Assembly (NCBI RefSeq): GCF_932294415.1
Contig: NC_065545.1
Span: forward strand, 17,240,857 to 17,304,856
Source of the DNA: Quercus robur
Taxonomy: Eukaryota; Streptophyta; Magnoliopsida; Fagales; Fagaceae
Direction of reading: 5' to 3'
Length of the DNA stretch: 64,000 nt
The first letter of the stretch is position 1. Each line of letters begins with the position of its first letter. The translations under genes and the position numbers were made by a program. Positions 25,441 through 36,734 of this stretch are shown one piece after another. A model generated the notes under the pieces. It was not told where the DNA came from, ran no database searches, and saw only the letters and a list, made by a program, of their open reading frames with translations.

Positions 25441-26087
25441 TACTACACACAACACTCTCTTTTAAGGGCCATAACTAATTTGCTCGTGGGTATTGGATGG
25501 AATGATACATTAGTGCTTTTCTTTACTAGGATTAGATATAAAAATAAATAAATAAATAACATGTGCTAAGGCATTGGCAAGGCCATAATTAATCATAATT
25601 AATCAACTACTTCTTGAACCTGAACCTTTTTTGGTCATAAGTAGCAGCAATGAAAAAAAAATAGTAATAATAAAAGTGTGCTAAGGCATATAATTATTTA
25701 ATCTAATACATTAATCATATTAATCATAGACCAATATTTTAAGTCCATTTTCAAATATGGGTAAATTTGTCCATTTAGATATATTTAATAATTTCCTCTT
25801 ACTCCCATCCTAATTTTTAAAACATCCAAACAAGAGGAATAGCTAATTATTCCCCTCTCCATTAATTTTAAAAACACCCAAACAAGGTGGAAGATAACTA
25901 TTCCCCTCTATTCTCCTCTGCACTACTCCTCTCAACTCTCCTTTCCCTCCAAACTTCCAAACATAGCATTAAACTCTAGTTCTCTTAATAAAGAAGAGCA
26001 TAATTATATACCACTTGAATATAAAGATCATTTGGACTAAAACCATCCCATTTGGAAAAATGAATACAAGTAAATATTTGCATATAT

Positions 26088-26150
26088 ACAACAACAATAA
26101 ACAAAGCTTTAAGTCCCAAAATTTTGGGATTGGCTAAAATCTTTGCATAT
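26088..26150 (-). mobile_element. RTE/SINE 3' tail in kinase block A
   Basis: On the minus strand it shows AGCCAATCCCAAAATTTTGG followed by AAGCTTTGTTTATTGTTGTTG, the same type of 3' end as at 13.4 kb. The matching copy in block C is at about 51,895-51,960, so the insertion predates the block duplication. Confidence 0.65.
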
Positions 26151-26320
26151 ATATGAGTAATATTTTATGCTAAGTAAATGACGATACAGCTCGCAATAGT
26201 AATGTAAACATAAAGTAAGGTTCAACTTGTGAAGAGGACTTTGATAGTGCACAAATTTTTCTATAGCACATGGACAAGGATTTCATGCAGGGGGCAACTT
26301 TGAAAGATTGGTCTTTTCTA

Positions 26321-27585
26321 CTAAGAACTGGTAGCTATCTGTATTTCATATTTGGCCATGATTGGAGTAGCATCCTTGTACCAATAGGAATTGCTAGAAC
26401 CATCGCTAGTTTCTGGTGGCTTGAGTGTGCCGCGTACAAATAATTAAACGGTTTGGTAGGTGGCATGATCTCCACTCCTCCGTCTAATATCTTAACCGCA
26501 GCACTCATTGGTGGTCTAGCTTCCGGCAAATCTTGAACACACCACAAAGCAACCATAGACATTCTTATTGCTTTCTCTCTATCCTTCTCTTCAATTCCAC
26601 AAGCCACAGTCATTGCATCTAACTCATTTTTCTCAAACTCATCCCAAACTTGTTTTGGGAACCAATCAAGGCTCTCAGAAGGAGTAACATTAGTGTTCCT
26701 CCTCCCCCAACTATCTCAAACAAAACTATTCCAAAGCTATAAACATCACATTTTTGTGTTATGGGATGGTTCTTCAACAAAACTATGGTCCTGAGTATCC
26801 AGGACTCCCCCTATACCCCAAAGAGTGTAACGTGGGCGTCATCACAGTTACAAAGTTTTGCAAGTCCAAAATCAGCAACTTTAGGAAAGTAATTTGAATC
26901 AAGTAGAATGTTAGCAGGCTTAATGTCATAGTGAATGATTCTATGTTGGCAAGTAAGTGATACCTCTGGCTGTCCCGATTGCAATATCATGCAACTTTTC
27001 CCATTCAATTTCTTTTTTGTCATTAAACAAGTATTTGTCTAGTGATCCATTTTCCATACACTCATACATAAGGGCGTTCGTGAATTGGTTATGGCAAAAA
27101 CCATATAATCTAACCAAATTTCTATGGTACGTTCAACCAATTGTTCCCACCTCTGCCATGAATTGCTTCTCGGCTGTTTTGGCTAAACTCCTATTCAGAA
27201 CCTTCATTGCAATCTTCATCCCATTATGCAACTGTCCTTCATATACTGTCCCGATGCCTCCGGCACCCAATGTTTTGGAGTAAATTTCTTGTGAAACTGC
27301 ATAGTTCATTAGCTGTGAATCTTATTGGCTTCTCTCTTGCGATTTCTAGGAGGAACCCCTCAATGGTTGAAGCAGCAATCTTCCAAACTGGAGCAACTGT
27401 TGCTCCATCTTTTTTTGCACAATTGAAATAAATAATGAGGACTGCTATAGCTAATGTTGGAAGGCCAAAAGCCATTATAACTGCAAGTTAATTTCATCTA
27501 ATAATGTGAGATAATTTGTGTATACCATCATCTCATAGAGAAAAGAACTTACGCGCTATGCTCTCGCCATTTGAAGACATCACGA
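26321..27585 (-). pseudogene. LRK10L/Lr10-like receptor kinase pseudogene, copy A
   Basis: Aligns end to end with intact copy C (52,130-53,452): small start-codon exon 27,585-27,553, kinase exon 27,480-26,321. The frame is broken by at least: one inserted base near 27,282; loss of 11 bp near 26,950, just upstream of the catalytic-loop [11 protein letters not shown]; an extra base near 26,820; missing bases near 26,775 and 26,707; and a deletion in the C-terminal tail near 26,390-26,440. Kinase fragments remain readable ([52 protein letters not shown]). Splice sites are still canonical. It is a recently decayed member of the tandem array. Confidence 0.9.
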
Positions 27586-28850
27586 CTGAAACAAGGTTAG
27601 AAATGGTTAAGGTAGACAAATGAGTAGTCGTGCTTAAGAAATTAAAAGCAACAATAAGGCCTTCACAAGGATTGTGTGTGTATCATTTTTTTTTTTTTTT
27701 TTTGGTTGTAAATAAAGATACTGTCTTACATGAAATCTTCTATTTTGTGCTTCTCAATCATTTTTTATTCGTTTAATTAAATTGTATAATAAGTTTGGAA
27801 ATCCTATATACAACAAACAATGAACATTCTAATACCCTAATACTAACATTTTTATTAGTAAAAAAAATTAAAAGAAATGATAAAATTAGTAATAACAGAA
27901 AACAAATTAAAATGTGAATATACAAATGATGTAAATTTAAGTATGTTAGAGCTTATATATAAAAAAAAAAAAAGTAAGTTAGAGCTCTGTTTGTTTCACC
28001 GATAATGTTTTATAGAAAATGAGTCATTTTCTAAAAATTATTTTCTATAAATCTATCTCATTTTCCTACGTTTGGTAGAAATCTTAAATAGGTTGAAAAA
28101 CAATCTCCTAATTTCTCTTATTTAGCTTGTTGTGAAAAAGAGTTGTTTTTCAAACAATTTTAGTGGAAAATAATCTCTAAAAATAAGCCATACTTTTTTG
28201 TTGACTAAAGATAATTTTCATTTTACTCTTTTTTTTTTTTTTGTGCTACCAAACACTGGAAAAAACGAAAAACTATCTTTACACAAAATTTTCCATCAAT
28301 TCGTATCGTTCGGCTGATACGAATCGATATTACTATCATATTGTAAGAGACTTATATGTGAATGTTGTTTTATACAATACACTTAATAAAAAAATAGCTA
28401 GTTATAATATATTTTTGTTATAATATATAGTACTCAGGTGATAATACTTACGTTATTGAGGTCACCACTTGGGTTCTTGCTCTAGAACTTTGGCCCCAAG
28501 ACACGGCAGAAAGCTAGGCAGCACCAAACTTAATTCCCTCTTATATCTTGACCTGAATATAATGAAATGCTTCAGACAAAATCGTTGGAAAAAGGCTACG
28601 AGGAGATCTTATATATTGCTAACAGGCATACCATAGATGCTAGGCAGTTTCTTCACCGTGAGGAATTCTAGCTAACCATCTAAATTTTATTCTAATTATT
28701 CAAATAAAGTGTGCTAGACAGTTTCTTTTTCTTTTCTTCTTTTTTTGTGCTAGACACCGAGATTTTTTTGATAATAATCTCGGTTATGAAGCTGTCTAGC
28801 ACTTTCTTCCCTAGCTGTTCCTTAACCGAGATAGCTAACCATTTATATCT
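27586..28850 (-). other. Upstream part of kinase block A, with conserved 101-bp exon
   Basis: Matches the regions upstream of copies B, C and D. It holds an AT-rich repeat (27,990-28,260) present in all copies, and at 28,552-28,452 a 101-bp segment bounded by TTCAG and GTAAGT on the minus strand, which looks like a 5' exon. That segment has stops in all three frames or nearly so, hence is probably non-coding. A hairpin (CCGAGAT ... ATCTCGG) and a 34-bp inversion-prone segment lie at 28,757-28,821. Similarity to the other blocks ends at about 28,850. Confidence 0.6.
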
Positions 28851-29152
28851 ACTAGTATGTAACCTGCGCGGTATTAATTGTAGTGATGCTATTGGTCAAT
28901 TTTTATTTTTATTTTTATTTTTATTTTTTTGGGGGTTATCACGTGGAGGATAGAATTAGATAAAATAATGAAAAAAAAAATTGCATTTGATTATTTAAGT
29001 GATGCTATTGGTATTTTTTTTTTGGCAAACATTTAAAGAAATTATAATTGTAAAACTTTGACCAAGTTTAACAAAGAATGAATAAAAAAAAGAATATTGA
29101 ATTTTATAATTTAAGTGATGCTACAATGAAAAAAAAAGAAAAAGAGAGAGAA

Positions 29153-29635
29153 TTAAAAAAGCCTATTCACCAACTTAAACATTTCAAGGTCGATCGAGCA
29201 TCTTCTGCACATAACCACAAATTCTTCATAACCATAAGGATAAGGTTCATCCCAGTTCCAATTTCCCATTCCAATTTTTTGGCATGCTTGAAAGTTTGGA
29301 CTTTGAAACAAGGTAGTTCCCGTAGTAAGTAGTCGAAATATTTTTCAGCATTTTAGAAGCTTATGCTTGCCATGTTCATCATTTAAAACTTCCAAAAGGT
29401 TACCTATGCCTTTAGGATTTGATTCACAAAGCAGCATGACTTCATGAATATACATTGCAATAAAATCGCCACATGCAAGAGCTTCTTCAATCAATCTTTT
29501 TCCTTCAACAACTTCTTCATTCAAGAAGTATTTGTATGTTCCCACTATGAGTAGTGCATGGGGATTCTTTGCTTGATAACATGAAAAAATCAGTTTTTTT
29601 GCTTTGTCATCTAGTCGGGCTGGGTGACTAAATTA
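29153..29635 (-). pseudogene. F-box At2g35280-like protein, C-terminal fragment
   Basis: Minus-strand translation reads LDDKAKKLIFSCYQAKNPHALLIVG, split here as a Sel1-like repeat region (NPHALLIVGTYKYF, GKRLIEEALACGDFIAMYIH), then after one TGA a Cys-containing tail (NWNWDEPYPYGYEEFVVMC, then RRCSIDLEMF). Plant F-box proteins of the At2g35280 type have this order: an ALYR-G-xx-YF motif, an A-G-H-A-Y-H motif, and a C-terminal cysteine cluster. The F-box itself is absent and one internal stop (about 29,351) breaks the frame, so it is a fragment. Confidence 0.5.
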
Positions 29636-29639
29636 CTAT

Positions 29640-30339
29640 GGAGTGAGTTGAATTCTTTGGAGGACCAATCTGTTTTCTGTTAATTCATTGATGTTTTTGC
29701 AATTGATTAAGAAAAAAGGAAAGAATTGAATTAATAGATTGCATAACTTATATAGAGGGAAATAAATTAGTATATATACATTGAAAAAGTTGTTTTGTTA
29801 TACCTTAACTTGATATTTCCTAATAGTGTTGCTGAATCATTTCCCACCTTCAAAATATTTCCACCAACATGTCATTAGGAAGATTTTGTAAAGTATTTAT
29901 ATTTTTTGTTTGTTTGAAATAGTGTTCTAATATTTCATTTGCTATTTATAATAAAATGATTTTTAAAGATTCATAGGATTATATTAAGTTACAATAAATG
30001 ATAATAATGTGTTTTTAGACTTTTTAAATGAATATACATAAATTTTGATAGTCAAATGGTTAAACTTATCTAGATTCTTGTATTGTAAATGGTTCTTAAT
30101 GAATTTGGTCGTGTTAAGTGTTTGGTTAGATTCTTGTACATCTTTGATGTTTCTATTCCTTAACATTAACACTCTAAAGTTAATGTTAGTGTTTAGGTCC
30201 ATTAAACTTTTTTCTTTTGGGAAATTAGTGGTTGATATTATTATTATTATTATTATTTTGTTTTCAATAGGTAAAATCAGTATGTCCTTTATTAAACAAT
30301 TTTTCTCTAACTTGATACGCAAAATGTACTCTTAAAAGT
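29640..30339. other. AT-rich spacer
   Basis: No supported gene. It contains an ATT trinucleotide run near 30,238-30,257 and low-complexity AT sequence. Confidence 0.5.
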
Positions 30340-30438
30340 TATCATGGCTTTTGAGTGGAGTTGTGGTATGCTTTTGTGTTAGAGCCACTATCCCTCTCCT
30401 TTGTATGTGTGTTTGTTTCTCAAAAAAAAAAAAAAAAA
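30340..30438 (+). mobile_element. SINE-like dispersed repeat with A-tail
   Basis: Reads TATCATGGCTTTTGAGTGGAG, then a GTGTTAGAGCC and CTATCCCTCTCCTTTGTATG body, then about 17 A. It is related to the minus-strand copy in the Harbinger element (25.33-25.44 kb). A short direct duplication (GTGGAATGCCAA twice) follows at 30,440-30,490. Confidence 0.45.
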
Positions 30439-30806
30439 GTGGAATGCCAAGTTTCTGAAAAAATAAAATAAAATAAAAAGTGGAATGCCAAAAGTCAAAA
30501 TTCCAAATGCCATGCTTGCCAAATAGACCTGGCCTAGGAATGGAGTGCACTTGATGGACATGAAGATTACATGGCTTATGTGAGCTTGACCCTGCTTCTC
30601 TTAATAAATCTTTGTGCATATATGAGCAATATTTTATTATGTTAAGTAAATGAAGATACAGATAGCAATAGTAAATTAGTAATATTAACATAAAGTAAGG
30701 TTCAACTCGTAGAGAAGACAGTAATAGTAGGCTACGCATACAAACTTTTCTACAACACAAAGACAAGGATTTCATGCAGGGGACAACTTCTAAAGATTGG
30801 TATTTT

Positions 30807-32061
30807 CTACAAAGAACTGGCTATCTGTATTTCATACTTTTTCATGATTGGAGTAGAATCCTTGTACCAATTATAAAGATTGCTTTCTTCACTTGTGGAA
30901 TAGCTACTAGTACCATCACTAGTTTCCGGAGACTTGAGTGCATCCATCCCTATCGAGTACAAATAATGAAACGGTTTGGTAGGTGGCATGATCTCCACTC
31001 CTCCCTCTAACATCTTAACCACAGAACTCATTGGTGGTCTGGTTTCTGGCGAATCTTGAACACACCACAAAGCAACCATAGACATTCTTATTGCTTTCTC
31101 TCTATCCTTCTCTTCAATTCCACAAGCCACTGTCATTGCTTCTAACTCATTTTTCTCAAACTCATCCCAAACTTGTTTTGGGAACCAATCAAGGCTCTCT
31201 GAAGGAGTAACATTAGTGTTCCTCCTCCTCCCAACAATCTCAAACAAAACCATTCCAAAACTATAAACATCACATTTTTGTGTTATGGGATGATTCTTCA
31301 ACAAGAACTCTGGTGCTGAGTATCCAGGAGTCCCCCTATACCCGGTGAGTGTAATGTGGGTATCATCCATGTTACAAAGCTTTGCAAGTCCAAAATCAGC
31401 AACTTTAGGAAAGTAGTTTTCATCAAGTAGAATATTACCAGGCTTAATGTCATAGTGAATGATTCTATGTTGGCATTCTTCATGCAAGTAAGTGATACCT
31501 TTGGCTGTACCAATTGCAATATCATGCAACTTTTCCCATTCAATTTCCTTTTTATCATTGAACAAGTATCTGTCTAGTGATCCTTTTCCCATATACTCAT
31601 AGACTAGGGCGCTCATGAATTGGTCATAGCAAAAACCATATAGTCTAACCAAATTTCTATGGTGAGTTCGACCAATTGATCCCACCTCTGCCATGAATTG
31701 CTCCTCAGCAGCTATTTTGGCTAAACTCTTATTCAGAACCTTCACTGCAATCTTTATCCCATTATGTAACTGTCCTTTGTATACTGTCCCGACGCCTCCA
31801 GCACCCAATGTTTTGGAATAATTTCTTGGGAAACTACATAGTTCATTAGCTGTGAATCTAACTGGCTTCTCTCTTGCAATTTCTTGGATGAACCTCTCAA
31901 TGGTTGATGCATCAACCCTCCAAACTTGAACCATATCATATGCTGGTTGAGACAATGGTGGAGCAACTGTTGGTGGAGCAACTATTGTTCCACTACTTTT
32001 ATTGGCGTAATGGCGACGACAAATAATGAAGATAAACATAAAACATGTTCCCAAGATTGAA
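30807..32061 (-). CDS. LRK10L/Lr10-like membrane kinase, copy B, kinase exon
   Basis: The open frame encodes a membrane segment (CFMFIFIICRR) and a full Ser/Thr kinase domain: glycine loop LGAGGVGTVYKG, lysine motif IKIAVKVL, catalytic loop [13 protein letters not shown] (no Arg before the Asp, so a non-RD kinase), VADFGLAKL, and TPGYSAPEFL. Non-RD receptor kinases are often linked to immunity; this subfamily includes wheat LRK10-related proteins. The likely upstream exon (41,149-41,078, with ATG at 41,144) has phase 1, but joining it to the acceptor at 32,061 does not give the kinase frame, so copy B may be frameshifted or may start inside this exon (first in-frame ATG about 32,039). A 9-kb Copia element begins 7 bp upstream of the splice acceptor AG. 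Expression is doubtful. Confidence 0.75.
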
Positions 32062-32108
32062 CTGTATTAATGTGTTGAAAGCAAGAAGATCAAGACAAGA
32101 GCAAGCCT

Positions 32109-32430
32109 TGTCGGATCTTGTGCCTTACCGATCCATCCAACGACCAATTGGTGAAGGATGAGGGGGCACAAATCTTTTATAGCATTCGATCGCAGACCAA
32201 ACCCATTGGTATTGGAGCGAATTGTGAAAATCCCTCACAATCCTTCCCTCACAATGCGGCTCCAACGACTCGAACCTATGACCGGGCTCTGATACCACTT
32301 GTCGGACCTTGTGCCTTACCGATCCATCCAATGACCAATTGGTGAAGGATGAGGGGGCACAAATCTTTTATAGCATTCGATCGCAGACCAAGCCCATTGA
32401 TATTAGAGTGAATTGTGAAAATCTCTCACA
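32109..32430 (-). mobile_element. TRIM (miniature LTR retrotransposon) nested in Copia LTR
   Basis: Two 131-bp direct repeats (32,109-32,239 and 32,300-32,430) read TGTGAG...CCGACA on the minus strand. Between them are only 60 bp, starting (minus strand) with AGTGGTATCAGAGC, the tRNA-Met primer site, and ending with the purine tract GTGAGGGAAGGAT. Target duplications AGCCT lie at 32,104-32,108 and 32,431-32,435. All parts of a TRIM are present. Confidence 0.93.
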
Positions 32431-32892
32431 AGCCTAAAACCAGAGTTGGAGAACAGTGCAGTGATCAAACGACTAAAACACAGAGTGACTAGGTTAGTGC
32501 AGAGCTGCTAGAATGGATTGAAGCAGTTCCTTACTATGAATAGTTCATTCACACGTATGAAGAAGCACCGCCACGTGGATAGAAGAAGCAGTTACAGATT
32601 TTTGGTCAAAGTACACGTGGTCTAATAGATAGGATACTTTGTAACAGAATTTCCCTCCAATTGCGGAGTTAGTTACTTTCATTATTTGCTTAGATTGTAT
32701 ATAAATAGGAGTAGTGATGGAATTCATTCATTTATTGTATTCTTTTCTTTAATCAACAAGATCAGAAGTTCTATTTAGAGAGAGGGCTCTTGAATTTTAC
32801 ATGGTATCAGAGCTTAGAGAAGCACAACACTGGCATCCACTGAGTCAACCAATCCATCTGATCCAATACAAGTCCAACCTTCATAATCTGTC

Positions 32893-33410
32893 TTGAATTC
32901 CAGCAATGATTCCACTACTCCTAATCCTATCAATCCCTATTTTCTTAGTTCAAGTGAAAATCTAGGCAACATTTTGGTTACACAACCATTGCTTGGAATG
33001 AGGAACTATCAATCATGGTCTAGAGCAATGATTCTTGCTCTTACTGCGAAGAAGAAGATTGGTTTTGTCAATGGAAAGATCACAAAGCCAGATTTGGATT
33101 CTCCTCTGTATGAAGATTGGGAGAGCTATAATACTATGGTTCTTTCTTGGATAATCAATTCAATGCATGTAGATGTGTCCAGTAGCATTATGTACTATGA
33201 ACCAGCAAGGGAGATGTGGATTGAATTGCAAAACCTCTTCTCACAAGGCAATGGTCCCAAGATTTACAATTTACAGAGAGAAATTTCTCATATTTCTCAA
33301 AATCAATTGTCTGTGATAGAGTATTACACCAAATTCAAGAGGCTTTGGGATCAATTGCTTAATTTCAAGCCACTTCCAGAGTGTTCTTGTGGTGTAATGA
33401 AGGTGATGAG
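32893..33410 (+). pseudogene. Copia gag, 5' part
   Basis: Encodes the Copia Gag N-terminal and UBN2-type region: NPYFLSSSENLGNILVTQPL, NYQSWSRAMILALTAKKKIG, MWIELQNLFSQGNGPKIYNL, CSCGVMKVM. The apparent first codon is TTG rather than ATG. The frame is cut at 33,410 by the fold-back insertion and resumes at 35,611 (VMRFLTRLN). Confidence 0.85.
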
Positions 33411-35610
33411 TGCTTCACACAATAAAGCCTATTGTAAGGTTTAATTTATTCAACTATGTGTTGGCTTTATTCCGTGCTAAATTTGCTTGTAATTTAGCAA
33501 TTAGAAACCCTGTATTAAGGTGGGAATTATGTAAGGGTTGTGTGTGAGTAAGTGTGAAGAATTGATCAAGTGTGTGCATTAAGAAGCATTCTCACGACTG
33601 GAACTCACGACTGACTCGTGAGTGGTGACTTTCTAGAATCCAAGCACACATGTGAAACATGCAGAAAGTTGAAGGGTCAATACAGCTGGATCACTACAGA
33701 ACAAAAAGTATAGTCTGGCCATTCTGTTATTTAACGACTGGAATTCGCAACTTGTCCCAGTCACGAGTGACTCGCCAAAGCCCCCTATTTTGTAGAAAAA
33801 TGACTTTTTACATTCCCTCTCATAGCCTACTATAAATACCGTTATATCCATGAAATGTAGAGACCTTCTAGAGAGAATTTTAAGAGATAAACCTTAGAGA
33901 TCAATAGAATTGATTCATCCACAATCTTATACCTTTGATTCTCCAAATTCCTCTACTTTCACCATTTCCATTCTCATACCCTTGAGAGGATTTTTAGCCA
34001 AATTCTTACCTCATCATATTCATATCAGTGAAAAAGTTATTTGATGCTTGGGAAGCAGTTCAAAGAGAACCAATTCATTTGGTTGATGCAATGGGTTTAT
34101 TGCGGGATCCAGAAAGTTAGAGAAGACATGGTTAAGCTTAATCTTGCTGGAGCAAGAAGGTTGGAGGGCTTAGGTGCATCAAGTAGATTAGGCTTAGAGG
34201 GTCTATTGTCATTCATGTATCCCAACTAATTTTCTAGTGGATCATTTTACCGCTTGGAGGGCGGCGAAAAAGTTTTTCGCTGAGTTCTTCGGTTTCATCT
34301 TCGATAACACGTACTAGTATTATCTTGTGTTTGTTTCTCTCTATCCCTTACTTTTTGCCTTTAATTACTGCTGTGTTGTGAGTTAATTATGGCTTAGAGT
34401 AGTTTGTTTATTTGGGTATAGTTTATATTTGAAAGCTCGAAAATGTATTAAAACACAAGAGCTATTTAGACCCCAAATTAAAAATTATGGCTTGATAGAT
34501 TTTACTCTAACTTATACTTAATAGAGTAAATGCGAGCGGATAAACAAATAAACTACTCTAAGCCATATTCAATATAACACAGCAGTAATATGAAAGCTAA
34601 AAGAGTAGGGAAGAAGAATGCAAACACAAAATAACACGTCGATGTGTTATCGAATAGGAAACCGAAGTACTTGGTGTAAAACCTCTCCGCCGCCCTTCAA
34701 GTGGTAATTGATCCACAAGACAATCAATTGGGATACATGGGTTAGTAAGAAACCCTCCAAGCCTAATCTACCCGATGCACCTAAGCCCTCCAAGCTCCTA
34801 CTCCAACAAGGCTTCTGAGAACTGTGTCTTGTCTAGCTCTCTGGATCCCGCAATCCGCTCGATTGCATCTGCCAAAACCTGGCTTCTTCTAATACTTCCC
34901 AGTAGCACCAAAACCTCATTGAACACTCTGAAAAGGTGTGGTAAGTATTTAGGCTATCAACCTCTCAAGGGTATGGAAATGGAGATATAGGAGTTGAGGA
35001 AAATCCACAAGTAATTGTGTAGAAAAATGTGAGTATCACAATCTCTAACTCTCAAGGTTTATGGCTAGGGTTTTCTCTCAAAAGTACTCCTCAACATCTG
35101 TGGGTAATGGGGGTATATATAGTGTAGGTATAGAAAGTGTGTATTAGAAATGACAGTCTAGCAAAATAGAATGTTTCGCGAGTATCTTGCAGGAAGGTCT
35201 TACCCACGAGACACTCGCGAAACATATCTGTTTCCATCCTATTATGGCTTTTCACATTCCAGTCATGTGCAAGGCACATGCATCACTTCGCGGGATGCTT
35301 ACTCACGAGCTACCCGCAAAAACACTTCAGTCTTCAATTTGCCTTGAGTCTTCACACTCTCTCTCTCACACACACAACCCTTACAAATAAATCTCACATG
35401 AAATACAGGGTACAAAAGATTGAACATAATTACAATCAAATTTGGCACGGAATTAAAGCCAACAAAACACATAGCTATAAATTACAACTTTACAATATTT
35501 ATCATTTCGTACATATATTGTTTGAGTATAAGTTTGTGTTGGTTATTTTGAAATTGGGGGTCTAAACATTCACTAGTGTTTTACACACCAAGTGAACTTT
35601 CACCTATGTC
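33411..35610. mobile_element. 2.2-kb fold-back (long inverted repeat) element in gag
   Basis: Flanked by ATGAG at 33,406-33,410 and 35,611-35,615, possibly an 8-bp GTSATGAG duplication. The two halves are imperfect inverted copies over almost their whole length. For example 34,230-34,330 (GGATCATTTTACCGCTTGGAGG, split with CTTGTGTTTG) pairs with 34,621-34,716, the segment at 33,451-33,495 with about 35,430-35,480, and 33,960-34,025 with about 34,910-34,985. The apex lies near 34,420-34,480. Terminal 100 bp are less alike. No transposase. It could be a MULE-type or Foldback element. Confidence 0.75.
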
Positions 35611-36167
35611 ATGAGGTTTTTGACGAGATTAAATGAGAATTATAAGACTCTTCGTAGTCAAATTCTCATGTATGATCCATTTCCATCAATGAGCAAAGTT
35701 TACTCTCTGGTCTTCAAGAAGAATCACATAAGAGTCTTGGTCATGGAGGATCTAGTTCAACTTAGGTTGATGTAGTAGCAATGTATGCTAATTCAAAGAG
35801 CAACTCTGGTAATTCTTCTTGGAATAAAGGGAATGGAAAGAAAGAGAGGCCATTTTGCACTCATTGCAATATTCCTGGGCACACCATTGAGAAATGTTAA
35901 AATCTACATGACTATCCACCAGGATACAAGCCAAAAGGGAAGAACAATGCCACGGCAAATCAAGTTTCTTCAAATTTGAGCAGTGGAGCTGGTAATACAG
36001 CAAGCAATTTGTGTCCTATCTCTAAGACACAATGTGAACAATTATTGGCTTTTCTTAGCATTGGATCTAGATCTAGTGAATCGCACCATGCGGCTACTGT
36101 GAGGGCTTCTAGTGTGGCTTATGTGGAAGGAGATCTTGGTGGTGCTTTTGATGTGATTTCCTCATAA
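35611..36167 (+). pseudogene. Copia gag, 3' part with zinc knuckle
   Basis: Continues gag after the fold-back insertion: VMRFLTRLNENYKTLRSQIL, then a PFPSMSKVYSLV stretch and, after frame breaks, the nucleocapsid zinc knuckle CTHCNIPGHTIEKC near 35,857-35,898, followed immediately by TAA. A stop replaces Gln in the middle part. Non-functional. Confidence 0.8.
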
Positions 36168-36200
36168 CCACAGACCAATTCCTCATCTTGTTCCACTCTC

Positions 36201-36650
36201 ATGTCAAGTACCTCTTACAAGATACCTTTCATTCCAAATCTAACACATTCTAATTTTTTTGCAAAAACTATCAATAGAAAAGCCTTTAGGGAATCTGATT
36301 GGGTTATAGATATAGGAGCTACTGACCATATGATACATTCTATTACTTATTTCACTTCTATCACTGCAACTCTAAACACACATGTGAACCTACCAAATGG
36401 TGAAATAGCTTTAGTCACTTATATAGGAACTGTTAGAATTTCAGAAAATATTGTTCTCTTTAATGTTCTATGTGTTCCTTCATTTAGTTTCAACCTCATT
36501 TCTGTCAGTCAATTGGCGAAATCTATTATTTGTTTTCTCATAATTTTTGGAAATCTATGCTTTATCCAGGACCTTGCTCTCTGGAGCACGATTGGTCTGG
36601 GTAAGGAGATTAATGGTGTTTACTTGCTGCAAAAGGGAGATTCTACTTAA
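36201..36650 (+). pseudogene. Copia protease region
   Basis: WVIDIGATDHMIHSITYF is the aspartic-protease start; the family has D-S/T-G-A, here DIGATDHM with Ile instead of Ser/Thr. Then VNLPNGEIALVTYIGTV and LCVPSFSFNLISVSQLA, all in normal Copia order. The altered active-site neighbour and the stop at 36,648 suggest an inactive remnant. Confidence 0.8.
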
Positions 36651-36734
36651 ACTTCAAGTTGTGTTTCTGTTTCTGTTAATAAAGCTTAGCCACATATATG
36701 GCATGCTAGGTTAGGGCACTTATCAGATGCCAAA

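Larger units (their letters stand above)
22239..25968 (+). mobile_element. PIF/Harbinger-type DNA transposon, 3.7 kb
   Basis: The inverted ends TGCTTTGTATGGA (left) and TCCAAACATAGCA (right, reading inward as TGCTATGTTTGGA) are flanked by TTA at 22,236-22,238 and 25,969-25,971, the Harbinger target duplication. Inside is a Myb/SANT-like accessory ORF (24,477-24,894), while no DDE transposase was recognised. It carries a nested MITE and a SINE-like insert near 25.33-25.42 kb. Paralogous block C lacks the element at the equivalent site near 51,780, confirming both ends. Confidence 0.88.

Noticed and set aside
30440-30545. Short duplicated GTGGAATGCCAA segments as a separate element
   Set aside because: Only two short copies separated by an A-rich run next to a SINE-like tail; too little structure to call.
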